Shown here one piece after another: positions 46,039 to 54,275 of a DNA stretch of 64,000 nt (the stretch's first letter is position 1; every line of letters begins with the position of its first letter). The notes under the pieces were generated by a model. It ran no database searches. It saw only the letters and a list, made by a program, of their open reading frames with translations, and was not told the origin of the DNA. The stretch lies in assembly GCF_004114535.1 (NCBI RefSeq), contig NZ_LBJC01000024.1, positions 434,001 through 498,000 on the forward strand, written 5' to 3'. Origin of the DNA: Bradyrhizobium nanningense (lineage in GTDB: Bacteria; Pseudomonadota; Alphaproteobacteria; Rhizobiales; Xanthobacteraceae). Position numbers and translations under genes: made by a program.

Positions 46039-46271
46039 TTTGGTCCTGCTCCAGGCGACAGACTTGGACGTGAACTTGGACATGAGAGGCGCAATTCCGG
46101 ATAGTCGCGGACCGAGTTCCATCGGTTCATCGTTGCCAATTGGCTTGTCCTCTGCCATAAGCCCAGCCTTCATCGCCCGGCTGATTAAGGGCTGCCGTGG
46201 CGGTGTTCGTGCGGGTTTCGCGCTTGTTCGTAAAACCTGAGCACAATCAACGCTCTAACGAGCATTTTGAC

Positions 46272-46305
46272 GGCCAGCCGCCTTCGCGGGCGGATCTCTG
46301 TGGCC
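46272..46305 (+). other. structured leader before rpmI
   Basis: GGCCA/TGGCC closes over an inner GCCGCC/GGGCGG hairpin just before the AGGAG ribosome-binding site of rpmI. L20 is known to repress this operon through leader RNA in other bacteria, so a regulatory leader is plausible. The rest of the 281-bp gap shows no clear feature. Confidence 0.4.
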
Positions 46306-46319
46306 ATTAGGAGAGCCAA

Positions 46320-46520
46320 ATGCCCAAGCTGAAGACCAAATCGGGCGCTAAAAAGCGCTTCAAGGTGACTGCCACCGGCAAAGTGATGCACGCCCAGCGC
46401 GGCAAGCGTCACGGCATGATCAAGCGGACGAAGAAGCAGATCCGTCAGCTCCGCGGCACCCGCGTGCTGTTCAAGACCGACGGCGACAACGTCAAGAAGT
46501 ACTTCTTGCCGAACGCCTGA
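46320..46520 (+). CDS. rpmI: 50S ribosomal protein L35
   Basis: The 66-residue, very basic protein has the L35 signature MPKLKTKSGAKKRFKVT and AQRGKRHGMIKRTKKQIRQL. It is 80 bp before rplT, its universal partner. Confidence 0.97.
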   Translation: MPKLKTKSGAKKRFKVTATGKVMHAQRGKRHGMIKRTKKQIRQLRGTRVLFKTDGDNVKKYFLPNA

Positions 46521-46600
46521 TCGCGTCCACGATCACTGCCAGCCGTGCCGCGTCTTGCGCGGCAATCCGATAACCAAAGTCATCTCTGAAGGATTTCGTC

Positions 46601-46960
46601 ATGTCTCGCGTCAAACGCGGTGTGACCGCCCACGCCAAGCACAAGAAAGTCTACAAGGCCGCCAAGGGCTTCTACGGCCGCCGCAAGAACACCATCCGCG
46701 CCGCCAAGCCGGCGGTCGAGAAGGCGATGCAATATGCCTTCCGCGACCGCAAGCGTAAGAAGCGGACGTTCCGCGCGCTCTGGATCCAGCGCATCAACGC
46801 TGCCGTCCGTCCGTTCGGCCTGACCTACAGCCGATTTATCGACGGCATGGCCAAGTCCGGGATCACCGTGGACCGCAAGGTGCTGTCGGATCTCGCGATC
46901 AGCGAGCCCGCCGCGTTCCAGGCGATCGCCGAGAAGGCCAAAGCGGCTCTGGCGGCCTGA
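46601..46960 (+). CDS. rplT: 50S ribosomal protein L20
   Basis: The 119-residue protein has the L20 pattern: a basic N-terminal arm SRVKRGVTAHAKHKKVYKAA, then GFYGRRKN, RFRA-type KRTFRALWIQRINAAVR and a globular C-domain. It binds 23S rRNA early in 50S assembly and, in E. coli, its own mRNA leader. Confidence 0.97.
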   Translation: MSRVKRGVTAHAKHKKVYKAAKGFYGRRKNTIRAAKPAVEKAMQYAFRDRKRKKRTFRALWIQRINAAVRPFGLTYSRFIDGMAKSGITVDRKVLSDLAISEPAAFQAIAEKAKAALAA

Positions 46961-46968
46961 CGGTTGCG

Positions 46969-47382
46969 CTAGCGGGTCTTCTGGCCCGCAGCCTTCTCCG
47001 CGCGCTGCGAGTAGCGCTGGGCGACCTCCGCCCGGCAGAATGCCGCGAACGACAGATACATGGTGCCGGACTTGTTTCGGTACTTCTGGTCACAAACGCG
47101 CATCTCGCGTTTGTAAGCCTGCTGCTGCGCGAGATTGAGGCCAGGCATGAAGTCCGCCTCGCATTTCTTTTCAACGGCGGCGCCAAGCTGGACATCGCCG
47201 CTCGCGGTCAATTGGCAGTCCTGAAACACCTTCATCGCGGCTTCGCAGCTCTTCTGCTTGTTGATGGTATCGACGACCTCATCCAGCGTCATGGATGTCT
47301 CCATACAGACCATGGCGCGTGCAGGGGTGCCGGCAATGAACAAAATAACAGCCAGGACAACCAGGCAGGATTTCGAAAGCAT
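46969..47382 (-). CDS. exported cysteine-rich protein, unknown
   Basis: The ATG at 47382 behind AGGAG gives 137 residues with a signal peptide ending at about TPARA-MVC. Six cysteines follow (26, 46, 56, 74, 97, 116), evenly spaced as if forming three disulfides. The rest is helical with LNLAQQQAYKREMRVCDQKY. I recognise no family. It is opposite to rplT and pheS. The longer open frame across pheS is a shadow. Confidence 0.75.
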   Translation of the reverse strand: MLSKSCLVVLAVILFIAGTPARAMVCMETSMTLDEVVDTINKQKSCEAAMKVFQDCQLTASGDVQLGAAVEKKCEADFMPGLNLAQQQAYKREMRVCDQKYRNKSGTMYLSFAAFCRAEVAQRYSQRAEKAAGQKTR

Positions 47383-47535
47383 CGCAAAAGTCTCCTCACA
47401 TTCCCCTTGGTGCAGGGCCGATGCGCGAGGTTCAATCCCAACCGGGTGGGAGCCCGAAACCACCGGCTTTTCGCTTGACGTTACGCCCTTCGGGCGGCGA
47501 CAACCCAGCCGAATTTTGGCAGCAAGGATTTGACT

Positions 47536-48618
47536 GTGTCCGACCTCGCAACGCTCGAAACCTCCATCCTCGACCAGATCGCCGCCGCCGGCGACGAAGC
47601 CGCGCTCGAAGCGGTGCGCGTCGCAGCCCTCGGCAAGAAGGGCTCGATCTCGGCGCTGCTCGCCACGCTTGGCAAGATGTCGCCGGACGAGCGCAAGACG
47701 CAAGGCGCCGCGATCAACCAGGCCAAGGACAAGGTCACCGCGGCGCTCGCCGCACGGCGCGACGTCCTGAAATCGGCGGCGCTCGATGCGCGGCTGGCAT
47801 CCGAGACCGTCGACGTCACGCTGCCGCTGCGCGAGGCTCAGGCCGAGGCCGGCCGCATCCATCCGCTGAGCCAGGTCTGGGACGAGCTGACCACGATCTT
47901 CGCCGACATGGGATTCTCGGTCGCTGAAGGCCCGGACATCGAGACCGACGATTACAACTTCACCAGGCTGAACTTCCCGGAAGGTCATCCCGCGCGCGAG
48001 ATGCACGACACGTTCTTCTTCCATCCGAAAGAGGACGGCTCGCGCATGCTGCTTCGTACCCACACCTCGCCGGTGCAGGTGCGCACCATGCTGAGCCAGA
48101 AGCCGCCGATCCGCGTGATCTGCCCGGGCCGCACCTATCGCATCGATTCCGACGCGACCCACACGCCGCAATTCCACCAGGTCGAAGGCCTCGTCATCGA
48201 CAAGACCTCGCATCTCGGCCATCTCAAATGGATCCTGCACGAGTTCTGCAAGGCGTTCTTCGAGGTCGACCACATCAACATGCGCTTCCGGCCCTCGTTC
48301 TTCCCGTTCACCGAACCGTCGCTGGAAGTCGATATCCAGTGCCGCCGCGACAAGGGCGAGATCCGCTTCGGCGAGGGCGAGGACTGGCTCGAGATTCTCG
48401 GCTGCGGCATGGTGCATCCGAACGTGCTGCGCGCCTGCGGCATCGATCCCGACGAGTACCAGGGTTTTGCCTGGGGCATGGGCATCGACCGCATCGCCAT
48501 GCTGAAATACGGCATCGCCGATCTGCGCCAGCTGTTCGACAGCGACATCCGCTGGCTGTCCCATTACGGCTTCAAGCCGCTGGAAGTGCCAACGCTTGCC
48601 GGAGGGCTGAGCTCGTGA
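47536..48618 (+). CDS. pheS: phenylalanine-tRNA ligase alpha subunit
   Basis: GTG at 47536 has AAGGA 7 nt upstream and gives 360 residues starting MSDLATLETSIL. TTG at 47530 is less well placed. Class II aaRS motifs are present: RTHTSPVQVRTM, PGRTYRIDSDATHTPQFHQVEG and the Phe-pocket segment GFAWGMGIDRIAMLKYG. With PheT it charges tRNA-Phe. Its stop overlaps an ATG at 48618. Normally pheT would follow directly, but a DUF559 gene intervenes. Confidence 0.97.
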   Translation: MSDLATLETSILDQIAAAGDEAALEAVRVAALGKKGSISALLATLGKMSPDERKTQGAAINQAKDKVTAALAARRDVLKSAALDARLASETVDVTLPLREAQAEAGRIHPLSQVWDELTTIFADMGFSVAEGPDIETDDYNFTRLNFPEGHPAREMHDTFFFHPKEDGSRMLLRTHTSPVQVRTMLSQKPPIRVICPGRTYRIDSDATHTPQFHQVEGLVIDKTSHLGHLKWILHEFCKAFFEVDHINMRFRPSFFPFTEPSLEVDIQCRRDKGEIRFGEGEDWLEILGCGMVHPNVLRACGIDPDEYQGFAWGMGIDRIAMLKYGIADLRQLFDSDIRWLSHYGFKPLEVPTLAGGLSS

Positions 48619-48655
48619 TGGCTGTGATTAGCCATACGAAGACTCTCTCCGTTCC

Positions 48656-48708
48656 CTTTGCGGAGACAACCCTCTCCCTTTCCCTCCCCCGCAAGCGGGG
48701 GAGGGAAA
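48656..48708. repeat. family B repeat, pheS-side copy
   Basis: TTTGCGGAGACAACCCTCTC with the CCCCCGCAAGCGGGGG hairpin. It has the same orientation as the copy at 49198 and is inverted to the copy at 48776. Confidence 0.85.
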
Positions 48709-48775
48709 GGATGGTGCGCGCTCGTGGTGACGTTTGTCTCATGGGTACCTATTCTCCGTCCGCTCGACAGGTCGA

Positions 48776-48828
48776 GCTCCCTCCCCCGCTTGCGGGGGAG
48801 GGTTGGGGAGAGGGTTTCTCCGCAATGG
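48776..48828. repeat. family B repeat, left boundary of the DUF559 element
   Basis: This 53-bp unit reads CTCCCCCGCTTGCGGGGGAG, then GGTTGGGGAGAGGGT and TTCTCCGCAATGG. The final ATGG is the DUF559 start. Its reverse complement matches 49198-49251 apart from about two differences. Confidence 0.88.
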
Positions 48829-49283
48829 GGCTGCCGATGGTCGATCCCAAGCACCCGGATTGGAAGGTACCGGCTAAACTGCGCGCCAATGCGCGCGCGC
48901 TCAGGCGCAACTCGATCGATGCGGAGCGTATCCTCTGGTCAGAGCTGCGCGCCGGCCGATTGAACGGCGCGCGCTTTCGCCGCCAAGTGCCGATTGATCA
49001 CTACGTCGCCGACTTCATCTGCCACGCGGCCAAGCTCGTCATCGAGCTCGACGGCGGCCAACATTTCTCGGATGCAGGCGAACGGGCCGATGCGCGTCGC
49101 TCTGTTGCGATCGAAGCGAAGGGCTTCAAAGTTCTGCGCTTCAACAATCATGACGTGATGACAAACCGTTCCGGTGTTCTTGAAACAATAGTTACTGCCA
49201 TTGCGGAGAGAACCCTCTCCCCAGCCCTCCCCCGCAAGCGGGGGAGGGAGCAGACCGTCTCCGTGGAGAAAAAACAGCCATGA
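48825..49283 (+). CDS. DUF559 (Vsr-like endonuclease-fold) protein between pheS and pheT
   Basis: The ATG at 48825 gives 152 residues (ATG at 48837 is the alternative). The DUF559 core is complete: LRANARALRRN, ERILWSELRAGRL, FRRQVPIDHYVADFIC, IELDGGQH with likely metal ligands D63, E74, D76 and Q79-H80, and GFKVLRFNNHDV. The fold is that of Vsr/very-short-patch endonucleases; activity is unproven. The start lies in one repeat and the last 28 residues (TLSPALPRKRGREQ onward) are read through the other. Its TGA overlaps the pheT ATG. Confidence 0.85.
   Translation: MGLPMVDPKHPDWKVPAKLRANARALRRNSIDAERILWSELRAGRLNGARFRRQVPIDHYVADFICHAAKLVIELDGGQHFSDAGERADARRSVAIEAKGFKVLRFNNHDVMTNRSGVLETIVTAIAERTLSPALPRKRGREQTVSVEKKQP
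49198..49251. repeat. family B repeat, right boundary of the DUF559 element
   Basis: This 54-bp unit starts CCATTGCGGAGAGAACCC and carries CCCCCGCAAGCGGGGG. It is the inverted partner of 48776-48828 and is translated as the C-terminus of the DUF559 protein. Confidence 0.88.
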
Positions 49284-51688
49284 AATTTACCCTCTCCTGG
49301 CTGAAGGATCATCTCGAGACCGACGAGCCGCTGGACAAGCTCGCCGATAAGCTCACCATGATCGGGCTCGAGGTCGAGAACATCGAGGACAAGGCGAAGG
49401 CGCTCAAGCCCTTCACCATCGCGAAGGTGATCTCGGCCGAGCAGCATCCGAATGCGGACCGGCTGCGTGTCTGCATGGTCGACACGGGTGACGGCGGCGC
49501 GCCGGTGCAGGTCGTGTGCGGCGCGCCGAATGCGCGCGCGGGTCTCGTCAGCGTGTTCTCGCCGCCCGGCACCTATATTCCCGGCAAGGACATCACGTTG
49601 GGTGTTGGCACCATTCGCGGCGTCGAGAGCCGCGGCATGCTGTGCTCGGCGGCGGAGCTGCAGATCTCCAACGACCATGACGGCATCATGGAATTGCCGG
49701 CGGATGCGCCAATCGGCGCCGGATACGCCGAATGGGCCGCGCTTGGCGATCCCGTGGTCGAGATCAATCTGACGCCGAACCGGCAGGATTGCACCGGCGT
49801 GCACGGCATCGCGCGCGACCTCGCCGCTGCCGACATGGGCAAGTTCAAGGACCCCACGATCAAGCCGATCAAGGGCGAATTCCCCTGTCCGGTGAAGGTC
49901 ACGGTCGAGGACACCTCGCTCTGTCCGGGCTTCGCGCTTCGCCTCGTGCGCGGCGTCAAGAATGGCCCGTCGCCGGAATGGCTGCAGAAGCGGCTGAGCG
50001 CGATCGGGCTGCGCCCGATCAATGCGCTGGTCGACATCACCAACTTCATGACCTACGACCGCGCGCGTCCGCTGCACGTGTTCGACGCCAAGAAGGTGAA
50101 GGGCAATCTCGTCGTGCGCCGCGCGCGCGACCGCGAGACGCTGCTGGCGCTCGACGGCCGCACCTATGATCTCGATCCCGCGACTTGCGTGATCGCGGAC
50201 GAGCACGGCGTCGAATCGCTAGCCGGCATCATGGGCGGCGAGGCCTCCGGCTGCGATGAGACCACCACCGACGTGCTGATCGAATCGGCGCTGTGGAACG
50301 AGATCAACATCGCGCAGACCGGCCGCAAACTCGGCATCAATTCCGATGCGCGCTACCGCTTCGAGCGCGGCGTCGATCCGGCCTTCATGGTGCCGGGGCT
50401 GGAGCTCGCGACCAAGCTGGTGATGGAGACGTGCGGCGGCACGCCGTCCGAGAACGTCGTCGTCGGCAACTCCTTCGGCGACGACCGCGTGATCGATTTC
50501 CCTGTCACCGAGGTCAAGCGTCTGTCCGGCATCGAGGTGCCGCAGCCGGAGATGAAGCGCATCCTGACCCATCTCGGCTTCATGATGGCGGGCCCGGGAC
50601 CGGTCGTGAAGGTGGCCGTGCCCTCGTGGCGCTCGGACGTCCACGGCAAGGCCGACATCGTCGAGGAGGTCGTCCGCATCTTCGGCGTCGACAAGGTGCC
50701 GATGACGCCGTTCGAGCGCGGCGAGGACGCGCGCAAACCGGTGCTGACGCCGCTGCAGCTGCGCACCCGCCGGGCCAAGCGCGCGCTCTCGAGCCGCGGC
50801 ATGGTCGAGGCGGTGACCTGGTCCTTCATCACGAAGTCCGCGGCACAATTGTTCGGCGGTGGCCAGCGCGAGCTCGAAGTCGCCAACCCCATCGCGTCGG
50901 ATCTGTCCGACATGCGCCCGACGCTGCTCGCGGGCCTGATCGCGGCAGCCCAGGCGAACGCCAATCGCGGCGTGGGCGATGTCGCGCTGTTCGAGGTCGG
51001 CCAGGTCTTCAGGGGCGATCGCCCGCAGGACCAGTTCATGGCCGCGAGCGGCGTTCGCCGCGGCTTTGCTTCGTCCGACGGTCTGGGGCGGCACTGGTCG
51101 GGCTCGGCGCAAGCCGACGTGTTCGACGCCAAGGCAGATGCGCTGGCTGTTCTGGCTGCGGCCGGCGCGCCGATGCAGGCACTGCAGATCGTCGCCGGTG
51201 GACCGTCTTGGCTGCATCCGGGCCGCTCCGGCACGATCCAGATCGGACCGCAGAACGTGCTCGGCACTTTCGGCGAGGTACATCCGCGCGCGCTCGAAGC
51301 ACTCGGCGCCGACGGCCCGCTGCTTGTGTTCGAGGTGATCCTCGACCGCATCCCGGAGGCCAAGAAGAAGCCGACCCGCGCCAAGCCCGGAATCGAGCTG
51401 TCGGCGTTCCAGCCGGTGTCGCGCGACTTCGCCTTCATCGTCGATCGTGCCGTGAAGGCCGGCGACATCGTGCGTGCCGCGCAGGGGGTCGACAAGAAGC
51501 TGATCACCGGCGTCAACGTCTTCGACGTCTACGAGGGCAAGGGCATCGACGAGGGCAAGAAGTCGCTCGCGGTCGCGGTCACGCTCCAGCCGCGCGAGAA
51601 GACCCTGACCGATCAGGAGATCGAGGCCGTCGCGGCGAAGATCGTCGCCGAGGTCGCGAAGAAGACCGGCGGCACGTTGCGAGCATGA
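49280..51688 (+). CDS. pheT: phenylalanine-tRNA ligase beta subunit
   Basis: The 802-residue protein has all PheT domains: the N-terminal tRNA-binding OB-fold (PNADRLRVCMVDTG), B3/B4 editing domain with INLTPNRQDCTGVHGIARDL, B5 (LSGIEV to ADIVEEVVRIFG), a synthetase-like core (PIASDLSDMRPTLLAGL) and the C-terminal anticodon-binding fold (QPVSRDFAFIVD). It completes the PheRS tetramer. Its ATG overlaps the DUF559 stop by 4 bp. Confidence 0.97.
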   Translation: MKFTLSWLKDHLETDEPLDKLADKLTMIGLEVENIEDKAKALKPFTIAKVISAEQHPNADRLRVCMVDTGDGGAPVQVVCGAPNARAGLVSVFSPPGTYIPGKDITLGVGTIRGVESRGMLCSAAELQISNDHDGIMELPADAPIGAGYAEWAALGDPVVEINLTPNRQDCTGVHGIARDLAAADMGKFKDPTIKPIKGEFPCPVKVTVEDTSLCPGFALRLVRGVKNGPSPEWLQKRLSAIGLRPINALVDITNFMTYDRARPLHVFDAKKVKGNLVVRRARDRETLLALDGRTYDLDPATCVIADEHGVESLAGIMGGEASGCDETTTDVLIESALWNEINIAQTGRKLGINSDARYRFERGVDPAFMVPGLELATKLVMETCGGTPSENVVVGNSFGDDRVIDFPVTEVKRLSGIEVPQPEMKRILTHLGFMMAGPGPVVKVAVPSWRSDVHGKADIVEEVVRIFGVDKVPMTPFERGEDARKPVLTPLQLRTRRAKRALSSRGMVEAVTWSFITKSAAQLFGGGQRELEVANPIASDLSDMRPTLLAGLIAAAQANANRGVGDVALFEVGQVFRGDRPQDQFMAASGVRRGFASSDGLGRHWSGSAQADVFDAKADALAVLAAAGAPMQALQIVAGGPSWLHPGRSGTIQIGPQNVLGTFGEVHPRALEALGADGPLLVFEVILDRIPEAKKKPTRAKPGIELSAFQPVSRDFAFIVDRAVKAGDIVRAAQGVDKKLITGVNVFDVYEGKGIDEGKKSLAVAVTLQPREKTLTDQEIEAVAAKIVAEVAKKTGGTLRA

Positions 51689-51729
51689 TGCCGAAAAGTG
51701 TGAAGCGGTTTTCGGACAACGTCATGCTC
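51681..51729. repeat. inverted repeat overlapping the pheT stop codon
   Basis: GAGCATGA/TCATGCTC outer arms and CCGAAAA/TTTTCGG inner arms form a long hairpin. The TGA of pheT (51686-51688) lies in the left arm. I recall this sequence type as common in Rhizobiales gaps. Confidence 0.75.
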
Positions 51730-51743
51730 CAGAAACATAGAGC

Positions 51744-52514
51744 ATGACGTTCGCGGACTTCCTTCCGAAGGACGTCAGCCTCACCATTGCGATGGCGCTC
51801 TGCGCCGTCGCTTTCGTTTCGGGCACTGCACGCGGCTTCTCCGGTTTCGGCGCCGCGCTGATCTTCATGCCGCTGGCGAGCAGCATCGCCGCGCCGCGGC
51901 TGGTCGCCGCCCTGCTGCTCGTCATTGATTTCGTCTCGGCAGCACCGCTGCTGCCGCACGCGTGGCGGAAGGCCGACCGCAAGGCCACCGCCGTGATCGC
52001 GCTGGGCGCGCTGGTCGGCGTACCCGTCGGCACCTATTTCCTCAGCGTGCTCGAGCCCGTCACCACGCGCTGGATCATCTCCTGCTTCGTCGCCGCGCTC
52101 CTGCTTCTGCTGCTGTCGGGCTGGCGCTACCGCGGCAAGGACCACGCCTGGCTCGCGGTCGGTATCGGCGGGCTCTCCGGCTTCTGCAGCGGCCTCGCGC
52201 AGACCGGCGGGCCGCCGATCGTCGGCTATTGGCTCGGCCGCCCGATCGCGCCGATCGTCGCGCGCGCCAACATCGTGCTGTTTTTCGGCGCCTCTGATTT
52301 CTTCTCGATGATCAGTTACGCGACCACGGGGCTGATCTCACGCGAGTCGCTCGCGCTTTCGCTGATCGTCGGCCCGGTCTATGCGCTCGGCGTCGCGTTC
52401 GGGGCCTCGCTGTTCGGACGCGCCAGCGAGCGAGTATTTCGCGGCATCTGCTACGCGCTGATCGCGATGGCGGTGATCGCCGGGCTGCCGGTGCTGGATG
52501 GCGTGCTGCGGTAA
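51744..52514 (+). CDS. TSUP-family permease (TauE/SafE)
   Basis: The 256-residue protein has about eight membrane segments in two halves. ARGFSGFGAALIFMPL and GLSGFCSGLAQTGGPPIVGYWL are the paired TSUP signatures. Family members export sulfite or sulfoacetate or take up sulfur compounds. The substrate is unknown. It begins 55 bp after pheT, the gap being a hairpin repeat. Confidence 0.88.
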   Translation: MTFADFLPKDVSLTIAMALCAVAFVSGTARGFSGFGAALIFMPLASSIAAPRLVAALLLVIDFVSAAPLLPHAWRKADRKATAVIALGALVGVPVGTYFLSVLEPVTTRWIISCFVAALLLLLLSGWRYRGKDHAWLAVGIGGLSGFCSGLAQTGGPPIVGYWLGRPIAPIVARANIVLFFGASDFFSMISYATTGLISRESLALSLIVGPVYALGVAFGASLFGRASERVFRGICYALIAMAVIAGLPVLDGVLR

Positions 52515-52522
52515 ACCACCGT

Positions 52523-52669
52523 GTCGTCCCTGCGAACGCAGGGACCCATAATCCCGGTCAGCGTCTATCGCGCGAAGCTGACAACTCCGAGTCTTCGTAA
52601 AACCACTTCCTGTGGTTATGGGTCCCGGATCTGCGCGCGCCTTGGAGCGCGCTTGTCCGGGACGACAGC
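52523..52669. repeat. palindromic intergenic repeat, family C copy 2
   Basis: GTCGTCCCTGCGAACGCAGG at one end and GTCCGGGACGACA at the other, with inner GACCCATAA and TTATGGGTCCC. It separates convergent genes. Confidence 0.78.
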
Positions 52670-52693
52670 GGAGTTTGTGGCGAGTTGAGTGCC

Positions 52694-54082
52694 CTACTTC
52701 CGTGGCACGCGGCGCTTCTTCGTCGACTGCGTCGGCATGTCGGCGGGCTCGTCCTTGAGCGCGCCGATCTTGCGCAAGGCCGCGTCCGCGGCGCGCTCGC
52801 CGCTTTCCCAGGCGCCGTCGACGGTGCCCCACAGCGTCTCGTGGGTGGCCTCGCCGGCGAGGAACACATTGCCGATCGGCTCTGCCAAAATCTTTCGCGA
52901 GAGCTGGCCGCCGGGTGAAGCCGCCGACATCGCGCCCATCACGTAAGGCGAGGCGTTCCAGCGCGTGGCGCTGGTCTTCTGCACGGCGGCCGCAGCCTCG
53001 CTGCCGAACAGTTTTGTGATCCATTCCCTGGCGAAGGCGGCCATCGCCTTCTCGCCCTGCTCGGAAAGTTCGCGGCCGAACGTGCCGCCGACATCGATGG
53101 AGCAGAGCGAGGAGCCGCCGATATTGGCGAACATCAGCGCCGTGCGCGTCGAATTGCTCTGCTCGATCAGGATATCGTCGCGCGACAGGCCGAGCGGGTT
53201 GCCCGGCAATTGCAGCATGATGCGATCGTAGCTGCCGAGGCCGAGTTTTGACGCCGCGTCCAGTGTGCGCTTGGGAATATCGGGCGTGAACTTGATCGCG
53301 CCTGACGTCAGCACGTTGGTCGAAACCGTGACGATGATCGCGCGCGCGGCGATCCTGCCGGCTGGCGTCTCCACGCTGACGTCGCGGTTGCTCCAGGCTA
53401 CGCGGCTCACCGGGCTCGACAGCGCCACCGGTGCCTGCTCGCCGAGCTTGGTGATCAGCGTGCCGAGGCCCTGACGGCAGGCGATCGCCGCGTTGCGGTC
53501 CTGCGCGCGCCCCTTGTCGATCGCGGATAGCTCCTTCAGGTCCTTGCCGGCAAAGCTCGCGCCCAACATGAACTCGGCCGCGCCCGCCCAGTCGCCGAGA
53601 TCCTTTGGCAGCACGGACGCGCAGGAGGTATCCAGCTTTCCCCGCGCGGCCTCGTCGATGGCGCGGTTGGCGCGCACCAACGCCGCCAGGAACTGCTCGG
53701 TCTCGCCCGCACGCGCGTTGCGGCGGCCGATACGCATCTTCTGGCCGGACGGCGCCGGCAGCACGTCGAGCCCGGCACTGCGCGCCAGCCGGATCATCGG
53801 ATTGGTGTCGGGATTGTGCATCCAGCGCGCACCGCGGTCGAACGGCGTGTCGAATGTCATGCTGTCGGTGATACAGCGGCCGCCGATCTGGGACGCCGCT
53901 TCCACCACGACGACCTTGCGGCCCGACGCCATGATGCGCCGCGCCGCGGCGATTCCCGCAGCCCCCGCCCCAATCACGACGATGTCGACCTCGCGCGGCA
54001 GGCTGGCTGCGTTTGCGCGCAGGACCGGCATCGCGGCAACAGCCGCCGACGCGACAAGGAAACCGCGGCGCGTGATTGTCAT
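52694..54082 (-). CDS. Tat-exported flavin amine oxidase
   Basis: The ATG at 54082 gives 462 residues. TRRGFLVASAAVAAMP is a twin-arginine signal, so the protein folds with FAD before export. The FAD site IVVIGAGAAGIAAARRI and VVVEAASQIGGR, the RGARWMHN segment, and the C-terminal VFLAGEATHETLWGTVDGAWESG mark the monoamine oxidase family. The amine substrate is unknown. The basic tail STKKRRVPRK is unusual for an exported enzyme. Confidence 0.88.
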   Translation of the reverse strand: MTITRRGFLVASAAVAAMPVLRANAASLPREVDIVVIGAGAAGIAAARRIMASGRKVVVVEAASQIGGRCITDSMTFDTPFDRGARWMHNPDTNPMIRLARSAGLDVLPAPSGQKMRIGRRNARAGETEQFLAALVRANRAIDEAARGKLDTSCASVLPKDLGDWAGAAEFMLGASFAGKDLKELSAIDKGRAQDRNAAIACRQGLGTLITKLGEQAPVALSSPVSRVAWSNRDVSVETPAGRIAARAIIVTVSTNVLTSGAIKFTPDIPKRTLDAASKLGLGSYDRIMLQLPGNPLGLSRDDILIEQSNSTRTALMFANIGGSSLCSIDVGGTFGRELSEQGEKAMAAFAREWITKLFGSEAAAAVQKTSATRWNASPYVMGAMSAASPGGQLSRKILAEPIGNVFLAGEATHETLWGTVDGAWESGERAADAALRKIGALKDEPADMPTQSTKKRRVPRK

Positions 54083-54275
54083 GTCATGGTTTCCGAGGAC
54101 TTGCGGCGAACGGGAACAGTCAGTGAAACTTGCCGCATCTGATGTTGCACGGCAACCATCATGGTGAATCAATCGTGCTTGACCTCACGGATTGATGAAC
54201 CGAATTGCAACACGTTTCGACCATGATAGAGAAGGGAAAAAGACGGCCGGAAAAGGCCGTGGGGGGGAGTTGGAA

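Noticed and set aside
46969..48564. 531-codon minus-strand open frame covering pheS
   Set aside because: Only the last 137 codons behave like a gene, with their own ATG, ribosome-binding site and signal peptide. The rest is antisense to pheS.
48618..48824. DUF559 gene starting at the ATG overlapping the pheS stop (48618)
   Set aside because: The frame is open, but the first 69 codons would translate two palindromic repeats and match nothing. The domain begins after 48825.
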